This document shows positions 7,011 to 15,231 of a DNA stretch of 64,000 nt, in pieces. The notes beneath the pieces are model-generated. The model was not told where the DNA came from. It ran no database searches and worked only from the letters and a program-made list of their open reading frames with translations. The stretch is taken from assembly GCA_963821505.1 (NCBI GenBank), contig CAWGEH010000037.1, forward strand, positions 14,238-78,237, given 5' to 3'. The translations under genes were made by a program, and so were the position numbers. This DNA is from VAZQ01 sp963821505 (GTDB taxonomy: Bacteria > Pseudomonadota > Alphaproteobacteria > Rhizobiales > Xanthobacteraceae). Each line of letters begins with the position of its first letter. Within the stretch, counting starts at the first letter, position 1.

Positions 7011-10000
7011 TCAGCGGCGCACGATTTTCGTGCCGCCGCGCCGGGAGGGCGCGTGCGCCGAGCCGCGGGCGGGAACATCGAGGTCGCTCGCCAGCAAATC
7101 CGGAAGCTGCGCGGGCGCCGCGATGCGCGGCGGATTGCGGCGGCCGCGGGCGCGGCTGTCGACATTCTCGTCGTGCGGGCGTTTGACCGCGTCGGCGCGC
7201 GCGAGCGCCTCGATCGGAGGCGCGTCCTCGGTCAAGCGCGCAAGCAGCAGGGTGAGATCGTCGAGTTTGCGCGCGACGACATGGATGACGCCGGATTCCT
7301 GCTGCAGCTCTCCGCTCACGGCGACGTAGCGCGCGCCCAGGATGATGGGGCGAAAGCGCTCGAATGTCTGCGGCCAGACGATGATGTTGGCGACGGCGGT
7401 CTCGTCTTCGATGGTCATGAAGATGACGCCGTTGGCCGAGCCCGGCCGCTGGCGAATGGTGACGAGGCCGGAAACGGTGACGCGCATGCCCGACGGCCGC
7501 AGGCGCAGCTCCTCGTTGCGGATGATGCCTTGCCGGGCGAGGTCGGCGCGCAGGAAAGACGCCGGATGCGCGCGCAGCGACAGTTCGAGGAACCGGTAGT
7601 CGTTCACGACCTCTTCGCCCGGCGGCATGGGTGGCAGTTCGACGTCGGGTTCGCGCGGGTGAGCGGCCGCAGTGCCTCCGTCGCCGTCAGGGAGAGTGGG
7701 AGCGGCACACTCGGTCTGCTCCCTCCCCCCTTGTGGGGGAGGGGTGGGGAGGGGGGTGGTTTGGTTTGGCGATGTCGGTGCGCCGATCTCGCGGACCCCC
7801 ACCCCCAACCCCTCCCCATCGCAAGTCGGGCCTGCCCGACTTGCGATGGATAATGCGCAACCCGCGCGCGCCCGGGTTGCCTGGGGAGGGGGGTCTACCG
7901 AGTGCGCGGCACTGTTTTTCGTCAAGCCGGCGCGAAACAACGGCAGATCATCGTCCTTGCCGCCCACGCGGCCGAGCGCCTTGGCCGCCCACAAGGCCTG
8001 CCGCCGCGCGAGTCCGAGCGAGCCGAAGGCGTCGGCATCGGCGAGCCGTTCGATGACGCGCGGCGCGAGTCCGGTGCGCAGCCAAAGGTCGCGCACGGAG
8101 GCATAGGGCGCCGCGGATTCGGTCTTGCCGCGACGCCCTGATACGATCAGCCTCGCGTCCTGCTCCGACAATCCTTTGATCTTGCGAAAACCGAGCCGCA
8201 GCGCGTGCGTCGTGCGGACGTCGCCCGCCATCTCGCGATGGAGCGCATGCAGGCGCGCGGCCGCGCGCGCCGACGAGCCCGGTTCAGGGCGAGTGGCATC
8301 AGCGCGTTCACGCGCGTCTTCCGACGCGCTATGCGCGCGCACTTCAGTAGAGTCGCCGCGCTGGCCGCTCGCTTCGCTCGCCAGCGCGGCATGCGGGCCC
8401 GGCTCGAGCGTGGCGTCCCAGTCGGAATGGTTGATGTCGACCGGACGCACCTCGACGCCGTGCTCGCGCAGGTCGCGCACGATCTGCGCCGGCGCGTAGA
8501 AGCCCATGGGCTGCGCGTTGAGCAGCGCCGCCGCGAAGACGTCGGGGTAGCGGCACTTCAGCCAGGCCGAGGCATAAACCAGGAGCGCGAAGCTCGCGGC
8601 GTGGCTTTCCGGGAAGCCGTATTCGCCGAAGCCCTCGATCTGGCTGAAGCAGCGCTCGGCGAAGTCGCGCGGATAGTTTCGCGCGACCATGCCTTCGATC
8701 ATCTTGGTCTTGAACGTGCCGATGGTGCCGGTGCGTTTGAAGGTCGCCATGGCGCGGCGCAGCTTGTCGGCTTCGCCCGGCGTGAAACCGCCGGCCACGA
8801 TGGCGATTTTCATCGCCTGCTCCTGGAACAGGGGGACGCCGAGAGTCTTGCCGAGGACGGCCTTGAGTTCCTCCGAGGGGTAGGACACCGGTTCAATCCC
8901 CTGCCGGCGGCGCAGATACGGATGCACCATGTCGCCCTGGATCGGCCCCGGCCGCACGATCGCGACCTCGATGACGAGATCGTAGAATTCCTTCGGCTTG
9001 AGACGCGGCAGCATCGACATCTGTGCGCGGCTCTCGACCTGAAACACGCCGAGCGAATTGGCGCGTTGCAACATGCGATAAACGGCGGGATCCTCTTTGG
9101 GGATTGCAGAGAGGGCGAAGAATCCCTGTCCGTTCCTTTGCTCTTGCCGGTGTGAACGGAACGCGATGCCGTAATGCCTCTCCGTGAGCTCGAATGCCTT
9201 GCGCAGGCACGTGAGCATGCCGAGAGCGAGCACGTCGACCTTGAGGATGCCGAGTGCGTCGAGATCATCCTTGTCCCATTCGACGAAGGTGCGATCCGCC
9301 ATCGCGCCATTGCCGATCGGCACCACCTCGTCGAGCCGGCTGCGGGTGATGACGAAGCCGCCGACGTGCTGGGAGAGATGGCGCGGGAAGGATTGAATCT
9401 CCATGGCGAGCGCGCGCATTTTCCGCATCCGCGCGCTGTTCACGTCGATGCCGGCACGCACCAGCTCTGCGGTGCGCACTCCCCCGCCGCCCATGCCCCA
9501 GATCGAGGAGGAGAGCGCGCCGATCGTGTCGTCCGACAGCCCGAAGACCTTGCCGACCTCGCGGATGGCGGAACGCCCACGATAGGAGATGACGGTCGCG
9601 GCGATGCCGGTATGGTCGCGTCCGTAATGCTCGTAAATGTGCTGGATCACCTCCTCGCGTCGCTCGTGCTCGAAATCCACGTCGATGTCGGGCGGCTCGC
9701 CGCGATCCGAGGAGATGAAACGTTCGAACAGCAGGCGGCCCTCGCGCGGATCGACATCGGTGATGCGCAGGCAATAGCAGACCGCCGAATTGGCCGCCGA
9801 ACCGCGACCTTGACAAAGAATGTTCTGGCTGCGCGCGTAACCGACGATGTGATGGACGGTGAGAAAGTAAGGCGCATAATTGAGCTTGGCGATCAGCGCC
9901 AGTTCATGATCGAGTGAATGGCGGACATTGTCCGGAATGCCGTCGGGATAGCGCGCGGCGGCGCCTTCCCAGGCCAGATGGACGAGCGCGTCCTGCGGGG

Positions 10001-10949
10001 TCGCAAAACCCGCGCGCATCTCATCGGGATATTCGTAACGCAGCTCGTCGAGCGAGAAGGTCAGGGCCTGGTCGAGCGCCGATGTCTCTTCGATCGCTTG
10101 CGGCGCATCTCGGAACAGCCGCGCCATCTCGGCGCCGGGTTTGAGATAACGCTCGGCATTGACGGCCAGCTGGCGGCCGGCTTCGTCGATCGTCAGGTGC
10201 TCGCGGATGCAGGTGAGCACGTCCTGCAATTCCCGCCGGTCGGGGTGGTGATAGAGCACGTCGTTGACGGCGATGAGCGGCACGCCGGCTCGGCGTGCGG
10301 TCTCGGCGCGGCGGAGAAGCCGCGCGCGGTCATTGCCGCGATAGAGCATGCCGGCGGCCAGCCGCACGCGGCCCGCCGCGGCGGCGCGCAGGACGGAGAG
10401 AAGCGAAGACTTGGCGGCTCCCGCGACGAGCTTGAGCCCGGTCTGACCGCAGGCGGATCGAGTGGTTTCGGTGTCGCTTTTGGCGTTCGTGGCGCCCGCG
10501 CCATTCGTCGATTTCCACTTGCGGGGCGGCGGCGCCGCCGCCGCGCGCGTCGAGGTTTCCATCACGATGAGTTCGAGGCCGTCGATGTGCTCGATGAGAT
10601 CGTCGAGCAGGAGGATGCAGTCGCCCTTCTCCGCGCGCAGGTTGCCGCGCGTGAGCAGGCGGCAGAGCCGTCCCCAGGCCGGCCGGTCGCGCGGATAGGC
10701 GAGAATGTCCGGCGTGTCGTCGGCAAAGACGAGGCGCGCCCCCGGGTGATAGGCGAGCGTCAATTCCTTCTCGCGCTTGATGAGATGGGCGCGCACCACG
10801 CCGGCGACCGAATTGCGGTCGCACAGCCCGAGGCCGTCCAGCCCGATATGCGCCGCCTGCAGCATCAGCTCCTCGGCATGCGAGGCCCCGCGCAGGAACG
10901 AGAAGTTGGAGGCGACGGCGAATTCGAGGTAGCGGGGCATGTCACGCAT
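7011..10949 (-). CDS. dnaE2: Error-prone DNA polymerase DnaE2 (ImuC) with in-frame insertions
   Basis: A C-family polymerase used in SOS translesion synthesis with ImuA and ImuB. The N-terminus has the PHP-type start EFAVASNFSFLRGASHAEEL; the palm catalytic motif PPDIDVDFEHERREEVI is present; fingers and the OB fold (VTVSGLVTIRQRPGSANGV) follow. At 1312 residues it is some 170-200 longer than usual DnaE2. The surplus lies mainly in two low-complexity blocks (about residues 849-909 and 1015-1088) made of repeat-like DNA read in frame, plus a smaller one near 130-170. The ATG at 10949 overlaps the imuB stop; an ATG three codons later is an equal alternative. Third gene of the operon. Confidence 0.93.
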   Translation of the reverse strand: MRDMPRYLEFAVASNFSFLRGASHAEELMLQAAHIGLDGLGLCDRNSVAGVVRAHLIKREKELTLAYHPGARLVFADDTPDILAYPRDRPAWGRLCRLLTRGNLRAEKGDCILLLDDLIEHIDGLELIVMETSTRAAAAPPPRKWKSTNGAGATNAKSDTETTRSACGQTGLKLVAGAAKSSLLSVLRAAAAGRVRLAAGMLYRGNDRARLLRRAETARRAGVPLIAVNDVLYHHPDRRELQDVLTCIREHLTIDEAGRQLAVNAERYLKPGAEMARLFRDAPQAIEETSALDQALTFSLDELRYEYPDEMRAGFATPQDALVHLAWEGAAARYPDGIPDNVRHSLDHELALIAKLNYAPYFLTVHHIVGYARSQNILCQGRGSAANSAVCYCLRITDVDPREGRLLFERFISSDRGEPPDIDVDFEHERREEVIQHIYEHYGRDHTGIAATVISYRGRSAIREVGKVFGLSDDTIGALSSSIWGMGGGGVRTAELVRAGIDVNSARMRKMRALAMEIQSFPRHLSQHVGGFVITRSRLDEVVPIGNGAMADRTFVEWDKDDLDALGILKVDVLALGMLTCLRKAFELTERHYGIAFRSHRQEQRNGQGFFALSAIPKEDPAVYRMLQRANSLGVFQVESRAQMSMLPRLKPKEFYDLVIEVAIVRPGPIQGDMVHPYLRRRQGIEPVSYPSEELKAVLGKTLGVPLFQEQAMKIAIVAGGFTPGEADKLRRAMATFKRTGTIGTFKTKMIEGMVARNYPRDFAERCFSQIEGFGEYGFPESHAASFALLVYASAWLKCRYPDVFAAALLNAQPMGFYAPAQIVRDLREHGVEVRPVDINHSDWDATLEPGPHAALASEASGQRGDSTEVRAHSASEDARERADATRPEPGSSARAAARLHALHREMAGDVRTTHALRLGFRKIKGLSEQDARLIVSGRRGKTESAAPYASVRDLWLRTGLAPRVIERLADADAFGSLGLARRQALWAAKALGRVGGKDDDLPLFRAGLTKNSAAHSVDPPPQATRARAGCALSIASRAGPTCDGEGLGVGVREIGAPTSPNQTTPLPTPPPQGGREQTECAAPTLPDGDGGTAAAHPREPDVELPPMPPGEEVVNDYRFLELSLRAHPASFLRADLARQGIIRNEELRLRPSGMRVTVSGLVTIRQRPGSANGVIFMTIEDETAVANIIVWPQTFERFRPIILGARYVAVSGELQQESGVIHVVARKLDDLTLLLARLTEDAPPIEALARADAVKRPHDENVDSRARGRRNPPRIAAPAQLPDLLASDLDVPARGSAHAPSRRGGTKIVRR
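7685..7905. repeat. GC-rich palindromic repeat inserted inside dnaE2
   Basis: C-rich and G-rich blocks (CTCCCTCCCCCC, then GTGGGGAGGGGGG) and a perfect 13-bp hairpin (ATCGCAAGTCGGG / CCCGACTTGCGAT at 7818-7847) lie between conserved DnaE2 segments. The translation is Pro/Thr/Gly-rich and keeps the frame. The GCAAGTCGG hairpin recurs in the repeat near 53.4 kb, so this is a mobile-type repeat and not native polymerase sequence. Confidence 0.75.
8225..8405. repeat. Second in-frame repeat-like insertion in dnaE2
   Basis: GCCGCGCTGGC (8355-8365) and GCCAGCGCGGC (8380-8390) form a perfect inverted repeat around GCTCGCTTCGCTC. The encoded Ala/Arg/Glu-rich stretch interrupts the normally continuous passage from HSDWDATLEP to LRLGFRKIKGL. 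Confidence 0.6.
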
Positions 10950-12507
10950 ACATTCCATGCAGGAACCAACGCGGCGTGGGCAGGCCGCGCGCCATGTCGC
11001 GGTAGAGCCCGGCACGAAAGAGCCAGAAGCGCAGCCCGGCTCTGTCCTCGACGCGGAAATAGTCGCGCGCGGGGCCGCCCGCTTCGCTCCACCAGGCGCC
11101 TTCGATGCGCTCGGGTCCTTCGGCGGCCACCACTTCGTGCAAGGCGCGCCGCCAGCGGAAGCGCACCGGCGGGCCGTCGGGCACGAGCGCAAAGATATCC
11201 TCGATCGGCTCGGGCCTGGCGAGGAAACGCAGCGGCCGCGGGCTCAAATCGGTGTCGGCGCGGAAGCGGCGGAACGCTTCCCAGCCGAGCTCGGCCCGTG
11301 CCATGGCCTGCGCCGGGAGAGCTGCGGCGGCGAGCTCGGGACTATGGCTGTCATGAGCGACGAGGCGCGAAATACGCCGTCGTCCGAGCCGCGCGCTCAG
11401 GCGGTCGACGAGGCGATCGAGCTCGGCCTGATCTTCGCGTCCGCCGAGACCGATCTGCTCGTCCGGACAGGGCTCGGCGTTGAGCACGGAGAGCCGCGCC
11501 AGATCGAAGCCGAAGCCCGGATCGATTTCGTCGCCGAGCGCGGCGAGCCGTTCGACGAAGAGCGCGCGGATCGCTTGCGGATCGCGCAGGGGTCGCGAGG
11601 TGCCGGCCGCGATGCGCTTGACCACGCCATCGGTGCGGAAGAGGGCGAGCTCGAGGCGCCGCGCGCCGGCGCCGTGCGCGGTCAGCGCCGTCTTGAGCCG
11701 CGCCGCGAGCCGCTCGACGGTCGCGAGCACGTCCTCTTCGCGCGCGATCGGCTCGTGAAAGCTCTTCTCCGCGACATAGGGGGCGACCGGCAGGCGAGGG
11801 CTCAGCGGCTCGTCTTCGCGCGCGAGCGCGCGGTCGAGCCGGCGCAAGAGATCGGCGCCGAAGCGGGCGGTGAGCGGCGCGCGCGGCAGATCGAGGATAT
11901 CGCCGACGCGTTTCAAGCCGACCCGCGCCAGCGCGGCGACCGTCTCGCCCGGCAGCCGCAGCGCCGCGAGCGGCAGCGGCGCAAGGAGATCGCGTTCGCC
12001 GCCGGTCGCCGTAATCGCCGCATCACCGAAACGCGCGGCGGCGGAGGCCGCGCCGATGGTGGCGGCGATGGCGGCGCGCGTCGAAAAGCCGAATCGCGTC
12101 ATGCGCGCAAGAAGATCGGCATGGAGTCTCTCCTCGCCGCCGAAGAGATGCACGCAGCCGCCGATGTCGAGCAAAATGCCGTCGGGCGGATCGGCGGCTA
12201 CGAGCGGCGTATAGCGCTGGCACCCGTCGGCAACGGCGTCGAGGAGGCGCGCGTCGGCGGCCCGGTCCTCCGGCACCGCGGTGAGCGTCGGATGCATGGC
12301 GCGGGCTTGCGCCAGCGCAAGGCCTGCGCTCAATCCGAGCCGCTCCGCTGCGGCGTCGACCGCGACGAGGAGGTCGAGATTGCCGCGCTTGCCGAAGACG
12401 ACGAGAGGAGGAGACGCTTCACGACATCGTCGCGCGATGCGGTCGGTCGAAAGTCGCTCCAGCCACAGGCTCAGAATGCGTTGCGAGCTCGAAACGCTGC
12501 TCCACAC
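10942..12507 (-). CDS. imuB: ImuB, inactive Y-family polymerase-like SOS mutagenesis protein
   Basis: 521 residues of the DinB/UmuC-like ImuB family, the hub that tethers DnaE2 to the sliding clamp. It begins near RILSLWLERLSTDRI, the usual ImuB opening, with later family segments GILLDIGGCVHLFGGEERL and RLPGETVAALARVGLKRVGDIL (helix-hairpin-helix). ImuB proteins lack the catalytic acidic triad. No ATG lies near the conserved N-terminus; a GTG at 12507 was chosen, giving an 89-bp overlap with imuA. Its stop overlaps the dnaE2 start. Second gene of the operon. Confidence 0.88.
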   Translation of the reverse strand: MWSSVSSSQRILSLWLERLSTDRIARRCREASPPLVVFGKRGNLDLLVAVDAAAERLGLSAGLALAQARAMHPTLTAVPEDRAADARLLDAVADGCQRYTPLVAADPPDGILLDIGGCVHLFGGEERLHADLLARMTRFGFSTRAAIAATIGAASAAARFGDAAITATGGERDLLAPLPLAALRLPGETVAALARVGLKRVGDILDLPRAPLTARFGADLLRRLDRALAREDEPLSPRLPVAPYVAEKSFHEPIAREEDVLATVERLAARLKTALTAHGAGARRLELALFRTDGVVKRIAAGTSRPLRDPQAIRALFVERLAALGDEIDPGFGFDLARLSVLNAEPCPDEQIGLGGREDQAELDRLVDRLSARLGRRRISRLVAHDSHSPELAAAALPAQAMARAELGWEAFRRFRADTDLSPRPLRFLARPEPIEDIFALVPDGPPVRFRWRRALHEVVAAEGPERIEGAWWSEAGGPARDYFRVEDRAGLRFWLFRAGLYRDMARGLPTPRWFLHGMYA

Positions 12508-13282
12508 TGTTCCACTCCAGCATCCATGCGCCGAGATGGCCTCGGCGGTTGCGCACGAGACGCGCGGCCAAGCGCGCCGGACCGACGCCGTGCAATCTTT
12601 CCATTCCTCCCGACAAGGCGGAGGCCGGCGCCGCGTCGATGATCCAGCGCGTCGCGGCGGCGGAAGGCTCATCGTCCGGCGCGGTGCGCAGGATGAGGCC
12701 GAGCGTGCCGCCGGCGGCGGCCGCGAGCGAGAGCCGCCGCGTCGCCACTTGATCGATGCTGCGTGGACGCATTTCGCCGATCACCACGCCGACGGCGCGG
12801 CAGCGCAACGCTTCCTCCATCGCCCACAGCAGATCGCGTGCGCGCGGGGCGGTGACCGTGATCAGCCGCTCGGGAGCGATGCCGGCCCCGTCGAGACCGG
12901 GCCCATAGGGTGCGCCATTCTCGGCGAGCGAAAGATCCTCGGCGATCCAGATGACGTTTTTGCCGGGACCGAGGTCGGAAACGCCGCTCGCATCAGTGTG
13001 GGACACGCCCCGCAATGACGGCCGCCGCGCGAGCGCCAGCGCGAAGCCGGTGGCAGCCGCCGTCGCCGCCTCACCCGCGGCGGCAATCTCGTGCAGTGCG
13101 CCGCGGCTCACGCCGCCGCCGAGAGCGTCATCGATCTCGGAGATTCCGAGCGCAAGCGGAACGTTGCCTTCGCCGGTGAGGCCGGTTGCCGCCTCGAGCG
13201 TCCATAACTCCCGGCGCAGCCGATCGAGGGCTGCCGGCGTCCCGCCGGGAGAAGAAAAATGCCGTCCTGCGGTTGCGGCCAT
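12419..13282 (-). CDS. imuA: ImuA, SulA/RecA-like SOS mutagenesis protein
   Basis: 287 residues. ImuA is a RecA-related accessory factor of the DnaE2 mutasome. Seen are LDRLRRELWTLE at the N-terminus, LGISEIDDALGGGVSRGALHE (the RecA-like strand-loop region), IWIAEDLSLAENGAPYGPGL and MRPRSIDQVATRRLSLAAAA. The ATG was chosen because family proteins start shortly before the LDRLRRE helix and an SOS box lies 20 bp upstream. First gene of imuA-imuB-dnaE2; the overlaps show it is one transcript. Confidence 0.88.
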   Translation of the reverse strand: MAATAGRHFSSPGGTPAALDRLRRELWTLEAATGLTGEGNVPLALGISEIDDALGGGVSRGALHEIAAAGEAATAAATGFALALARRPSLRGVSHTDASGVSDLGPGKNVIWIAEDLSLAENGAPYGPGLDGAGIAPERLITVTAPRARDLLWAMEEALRCRAVGVVIGEMRPRSIDQVATRRLSLAAAAGGTLGLILRTAPDDEPSAAATRWIIDAAPASALSGGMERLHGVGPARLAARLVRNRRGHLGAWMLEWNSVEQRFELATHSEPVAGATFDRPHRATMS

Positions 13283-13302
13283 GAAATCATCCGAGACAGT
13301 TT

Positions 13303-13317
13303 GTTCATGATTTGTTC
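13303..13317 (-). promoter_or_regulatory. LexA (SOS) box of imuA-imuB-dnaE2
   Basis: GTTC-ATGATTT-GTTC matches the alphaproteobacterial LexA site GTTC-N7-GTTC exactly. It lies 20 bp before the imuA start, where bound LexA would block transcription, so DNA damage should induce the operon. Confidence 0.85.
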
Positions 13318-13577
13318 TATTGATTCCCGAGCCCGTCGGCGGCGTCAAGGCGAAAGCATAAAGCATTGAAAATGCGCGGCTTCTCCCCTGAATGGAGGCA
13401 ATTCCTGGGGATTGCCGCCGGCGCAAAGAGATGGCTGTAGCCCGGATCCTCCCAGTGCACCTCCAGGTTCGAAATGAAGCCCGGCACGAAAACCAGGTCG
13501 ATCGGACCGTTGCCCACCACCTGGTAGGCGATCCGCACATCGCCGCTCTTGGCGTAACGGGTCTGCGGCACCGCCAC
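13317..13577 (-). pseudogene. Truncated alpha/beta-hydrolase/adenylate-cyclase-type protein, N-terminal remnant
   Basis: The first about 50 residues (MAVPQTRYAKSGDVRIAYQV, then GPIDLVFVPGF and EVHWEDPGYSHL) match the N-terminus of alpha/beta-hydrolase proteins often fused to class III cyclases. After that the sequence is unrelated and a stop follows at 86 codons. The rest of the gene is absent, so it is a broken end next to the SOS operon. Confidence 0.7.
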
Positions 13578-13618
13578 GGTTCAGGCCCTTGCGTTGGTCG
13601 CGCACCGCCGCGGTCCTC

Positions 13619-14758
13619 TCACGGCTGCGCGATGACCCGCCGATCGACGTCCCTGACGCTCCTCACCCCGCACAGCGCCATGGTCACGTCGAGCTCCTTG
13701 CCCAGTATTTCGATCGCCTTGGCGACGCCTGCTTCCCCGCCGGCACCGAGGCCGTAGATGTACGAGCGTCCGATCATGCAGGAGCGCGCCCCGTGCGCGA
13801 GCGCGCGCAACACGTCCTGGCCCGAACGGATGCCGCCGTCGAACATCACCTCGATCTCTCCGCCCACCGCCTCGACCACCTTGGGCAGCGCCGAGATCGA
13901 GGACGGCGCGCCGTCGAGCTGGCGTCCGCCGTGATTGGAGACCACCAGCGCGCTGGCGCCGGTCTTGGCCGCGATCCTGGCGTCCTCCACGTCGAGGATG
14001 CCCTTGAGGATCAGCTTGCCGGGCCAGAGGCTGCGGACCCATTCGACGTCCTTCCAGCTCAGGGCCGGGTCGAACTGGCTGGCCGTCCATTGCGCCAGCG
14101 AGTTCACGTTGTCCATGCCGTGCACGTGGCCGGCGAGATTGCCGAAGGTCTTGCGCTTGCCGCGCAGGATCGAGAACGCCCAGGCCGGTTTGGTGGCGAT
14201 ATCGATGACATTGCCGAGCTTGATCTGCGGCGGCACGGTCATGCCGTTGCGAATGTCGCAATGGCGCTGACCGAGAACCTGCAGGTCGACCGTGAGCACG
14301 AGCGCGCTGCATTTCGCGGCGGCGGCGCGCTCGATCAGCGCGCGGATGAAGCCGCGGTCCTTCATGACGTAGAGCTGGAACCAGAACGGCTTGCCGACCG
14401 CCTGCGCCACGTCCTCGATCGCGCAAATCGACATGGTCGAAAGGGTGAACGGGATGCCGGCGGCCTGCGCCGCGCGGCAGGCCAGAATCTCGCCGTCGCC
14501 GTGCTGCATGCCGCAGAGCCCGATGGGCGCGAGCGCGAGCGGAAGCGAGACCTTCTCGCCGATGATGGTGGTGGCGAGATCGCGCTGCGACACGTCGACG
14601 AGCACGCGCTGGCGCAGCTTGATGCGCTCGAGGTCTTGGCGATTGGCGCGCAGCGTCTCCTGCGAATAGGAGCCGGCCTCGGCATAGTCGAAGAAGGCGC
14701 GCGGCACCTTGCGGCGGGCCGCCCGGCGCAGGTCCTCGATGCAGGTCACGGTGCGCAT
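13619..14758 (-). CDS. lldD: FMN-dependent alpha-hydroxy-acid dehydrogenase, probably L-lactate dehydrogenase
   Basis: 379 residues, the length of LldD (379-396). Family motifs are RRKVPRAFFDYAEAGSYSQE, the FMN region ALAPIGLCGMQHGDGEILAC, LTVDLQVLGQRHCDIRNG, and the active-site SNHGGRQLDGAPSS followed by FDGGIRSGQDVLRALAHGA. It would oxidise L-lactate (or a similar 2-hydroxy acid) to the keto acid, passing electrons to the respiratory chain at the inner membrane. MRTVTCIEDLRR was taken as the start because the family begins with an I-x-DLR helix. Mandelate or glycolate remain possible substrates. Confidence 0.88.
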   Translation of the reverse strand: MRTVTCIEDLRRAARRKVPRAFFDYAEAGSYSQETLRANRQDLERIKLRQRVLVDVSQRDLATTIIGEKVSLPLALAPIGLCGMQHGDGEILACRAAQAAGIPFTLSTMSICAIEDVAQAVGKPFWFQLYVMKDRGFIRALIERAAAAKCSALVLTVDLQVLGQRHCDIRNGMTVPPQIKLGNVIDIATKPAWAFSILRGKRKTFGNLAGHVHGMDNVNSLAQWTASQFDPALSWKDVEWVRSLWPGKLILKGILDVEDARIAAKTGASALVVSNHGGRQLDGAPSSISALPKVVEAVGGEIEVMFDGGIRSGQDVLRALAHGARSCMIGRSYIYGLGAGGEAGVAKAIEILGKELDVTMALCGVRSVRDVDRRVIAQP

Positions 14759-14870
14759 CCGTTGCTTATACTTGCCGCATCGAGGGCGGGAAACGGGGGA
14801 ACGCGTGCAGGACCCTGGGCGTTGTCTTCGGCAGAGCGCCAGTCGGCCGCCTGCGGCAGGGAGAGTATTC

Positions 14871-15059
14871 ATGGGAATTCCGAACCCAACCGTCACCGAG
14901 AACGAGCTGGACGACAAGGCCAAGCGCGACCGGGAGGAGGCGCAGAAGCGCAAGCTCGAGAAGTCGCTCGAACAGGGCCTCGAGGACAGTTTTCCGGCGT
15001 CCGATCCGATCAATGTCACCCAGCCGCCCCCGACCGCGGGCGACAAGAAGAAAAAATGA
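14871..15059 (+). CDS. Small charged protein of unknown function (62 aa)
   Basis: 62 residues, starting MGIPNPTVTENELDDKAKRD, rich in Lys/Glu and ending PPPTAGDKKKK. The middle LEKSLEQGLEDSFPASDPIN has the SFPASDP motif of small alphaproteobacterial proteins with no known function. GGGAGAG precedes the ATG at good spacing. No signal or membrane segment. It stands alone between lldD and glmM. Confidence 0.7.
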   Translation: MGIPNPTVTENELDDKAKRDREEAQKRKLEKSLEQGLEDSFPASDPINVTQPPPTAGDKKKK

Positions 15060-15103
15060 AGAAGAAGAGGAAGAAGAAGAGAACGCGGCAAAGCAGTGAC
15101 TCA

Positions 15104-15133
15104 GCCGCCGGCCCCGGGCCGGCGGCGTCGTTT
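15104..15133 (+). terminator. GC-rich hairpin followed by a short T run
   Basis: GCCGCCGGCCC (15104-15114) pairs perfectly with GGGCCGGCGGC (15116-15126), then GTCGTTT. It lies 45 bp behind the small protein gene and is probably its terminator. Confidence 0.6.
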
Positions 15134-15231
15134 ATCATGCGCCGGGAAAGTTCATATTTTTGAAGATTCCGGGCATTGAATTGACCTATGATTTCGCTAG
15201 GACATTGCCCCTTTCCGGGCGAGGCGAAAAC

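Noticed and set aside
7053..11483. Long plus-strand open frames opposite dnaE2 and imuB
   Set aside because: High GC makes the antisense frames open. Their translations are Arg/Ala/His-rich without motifs, while the minus strand gives clear polymerase proteins.
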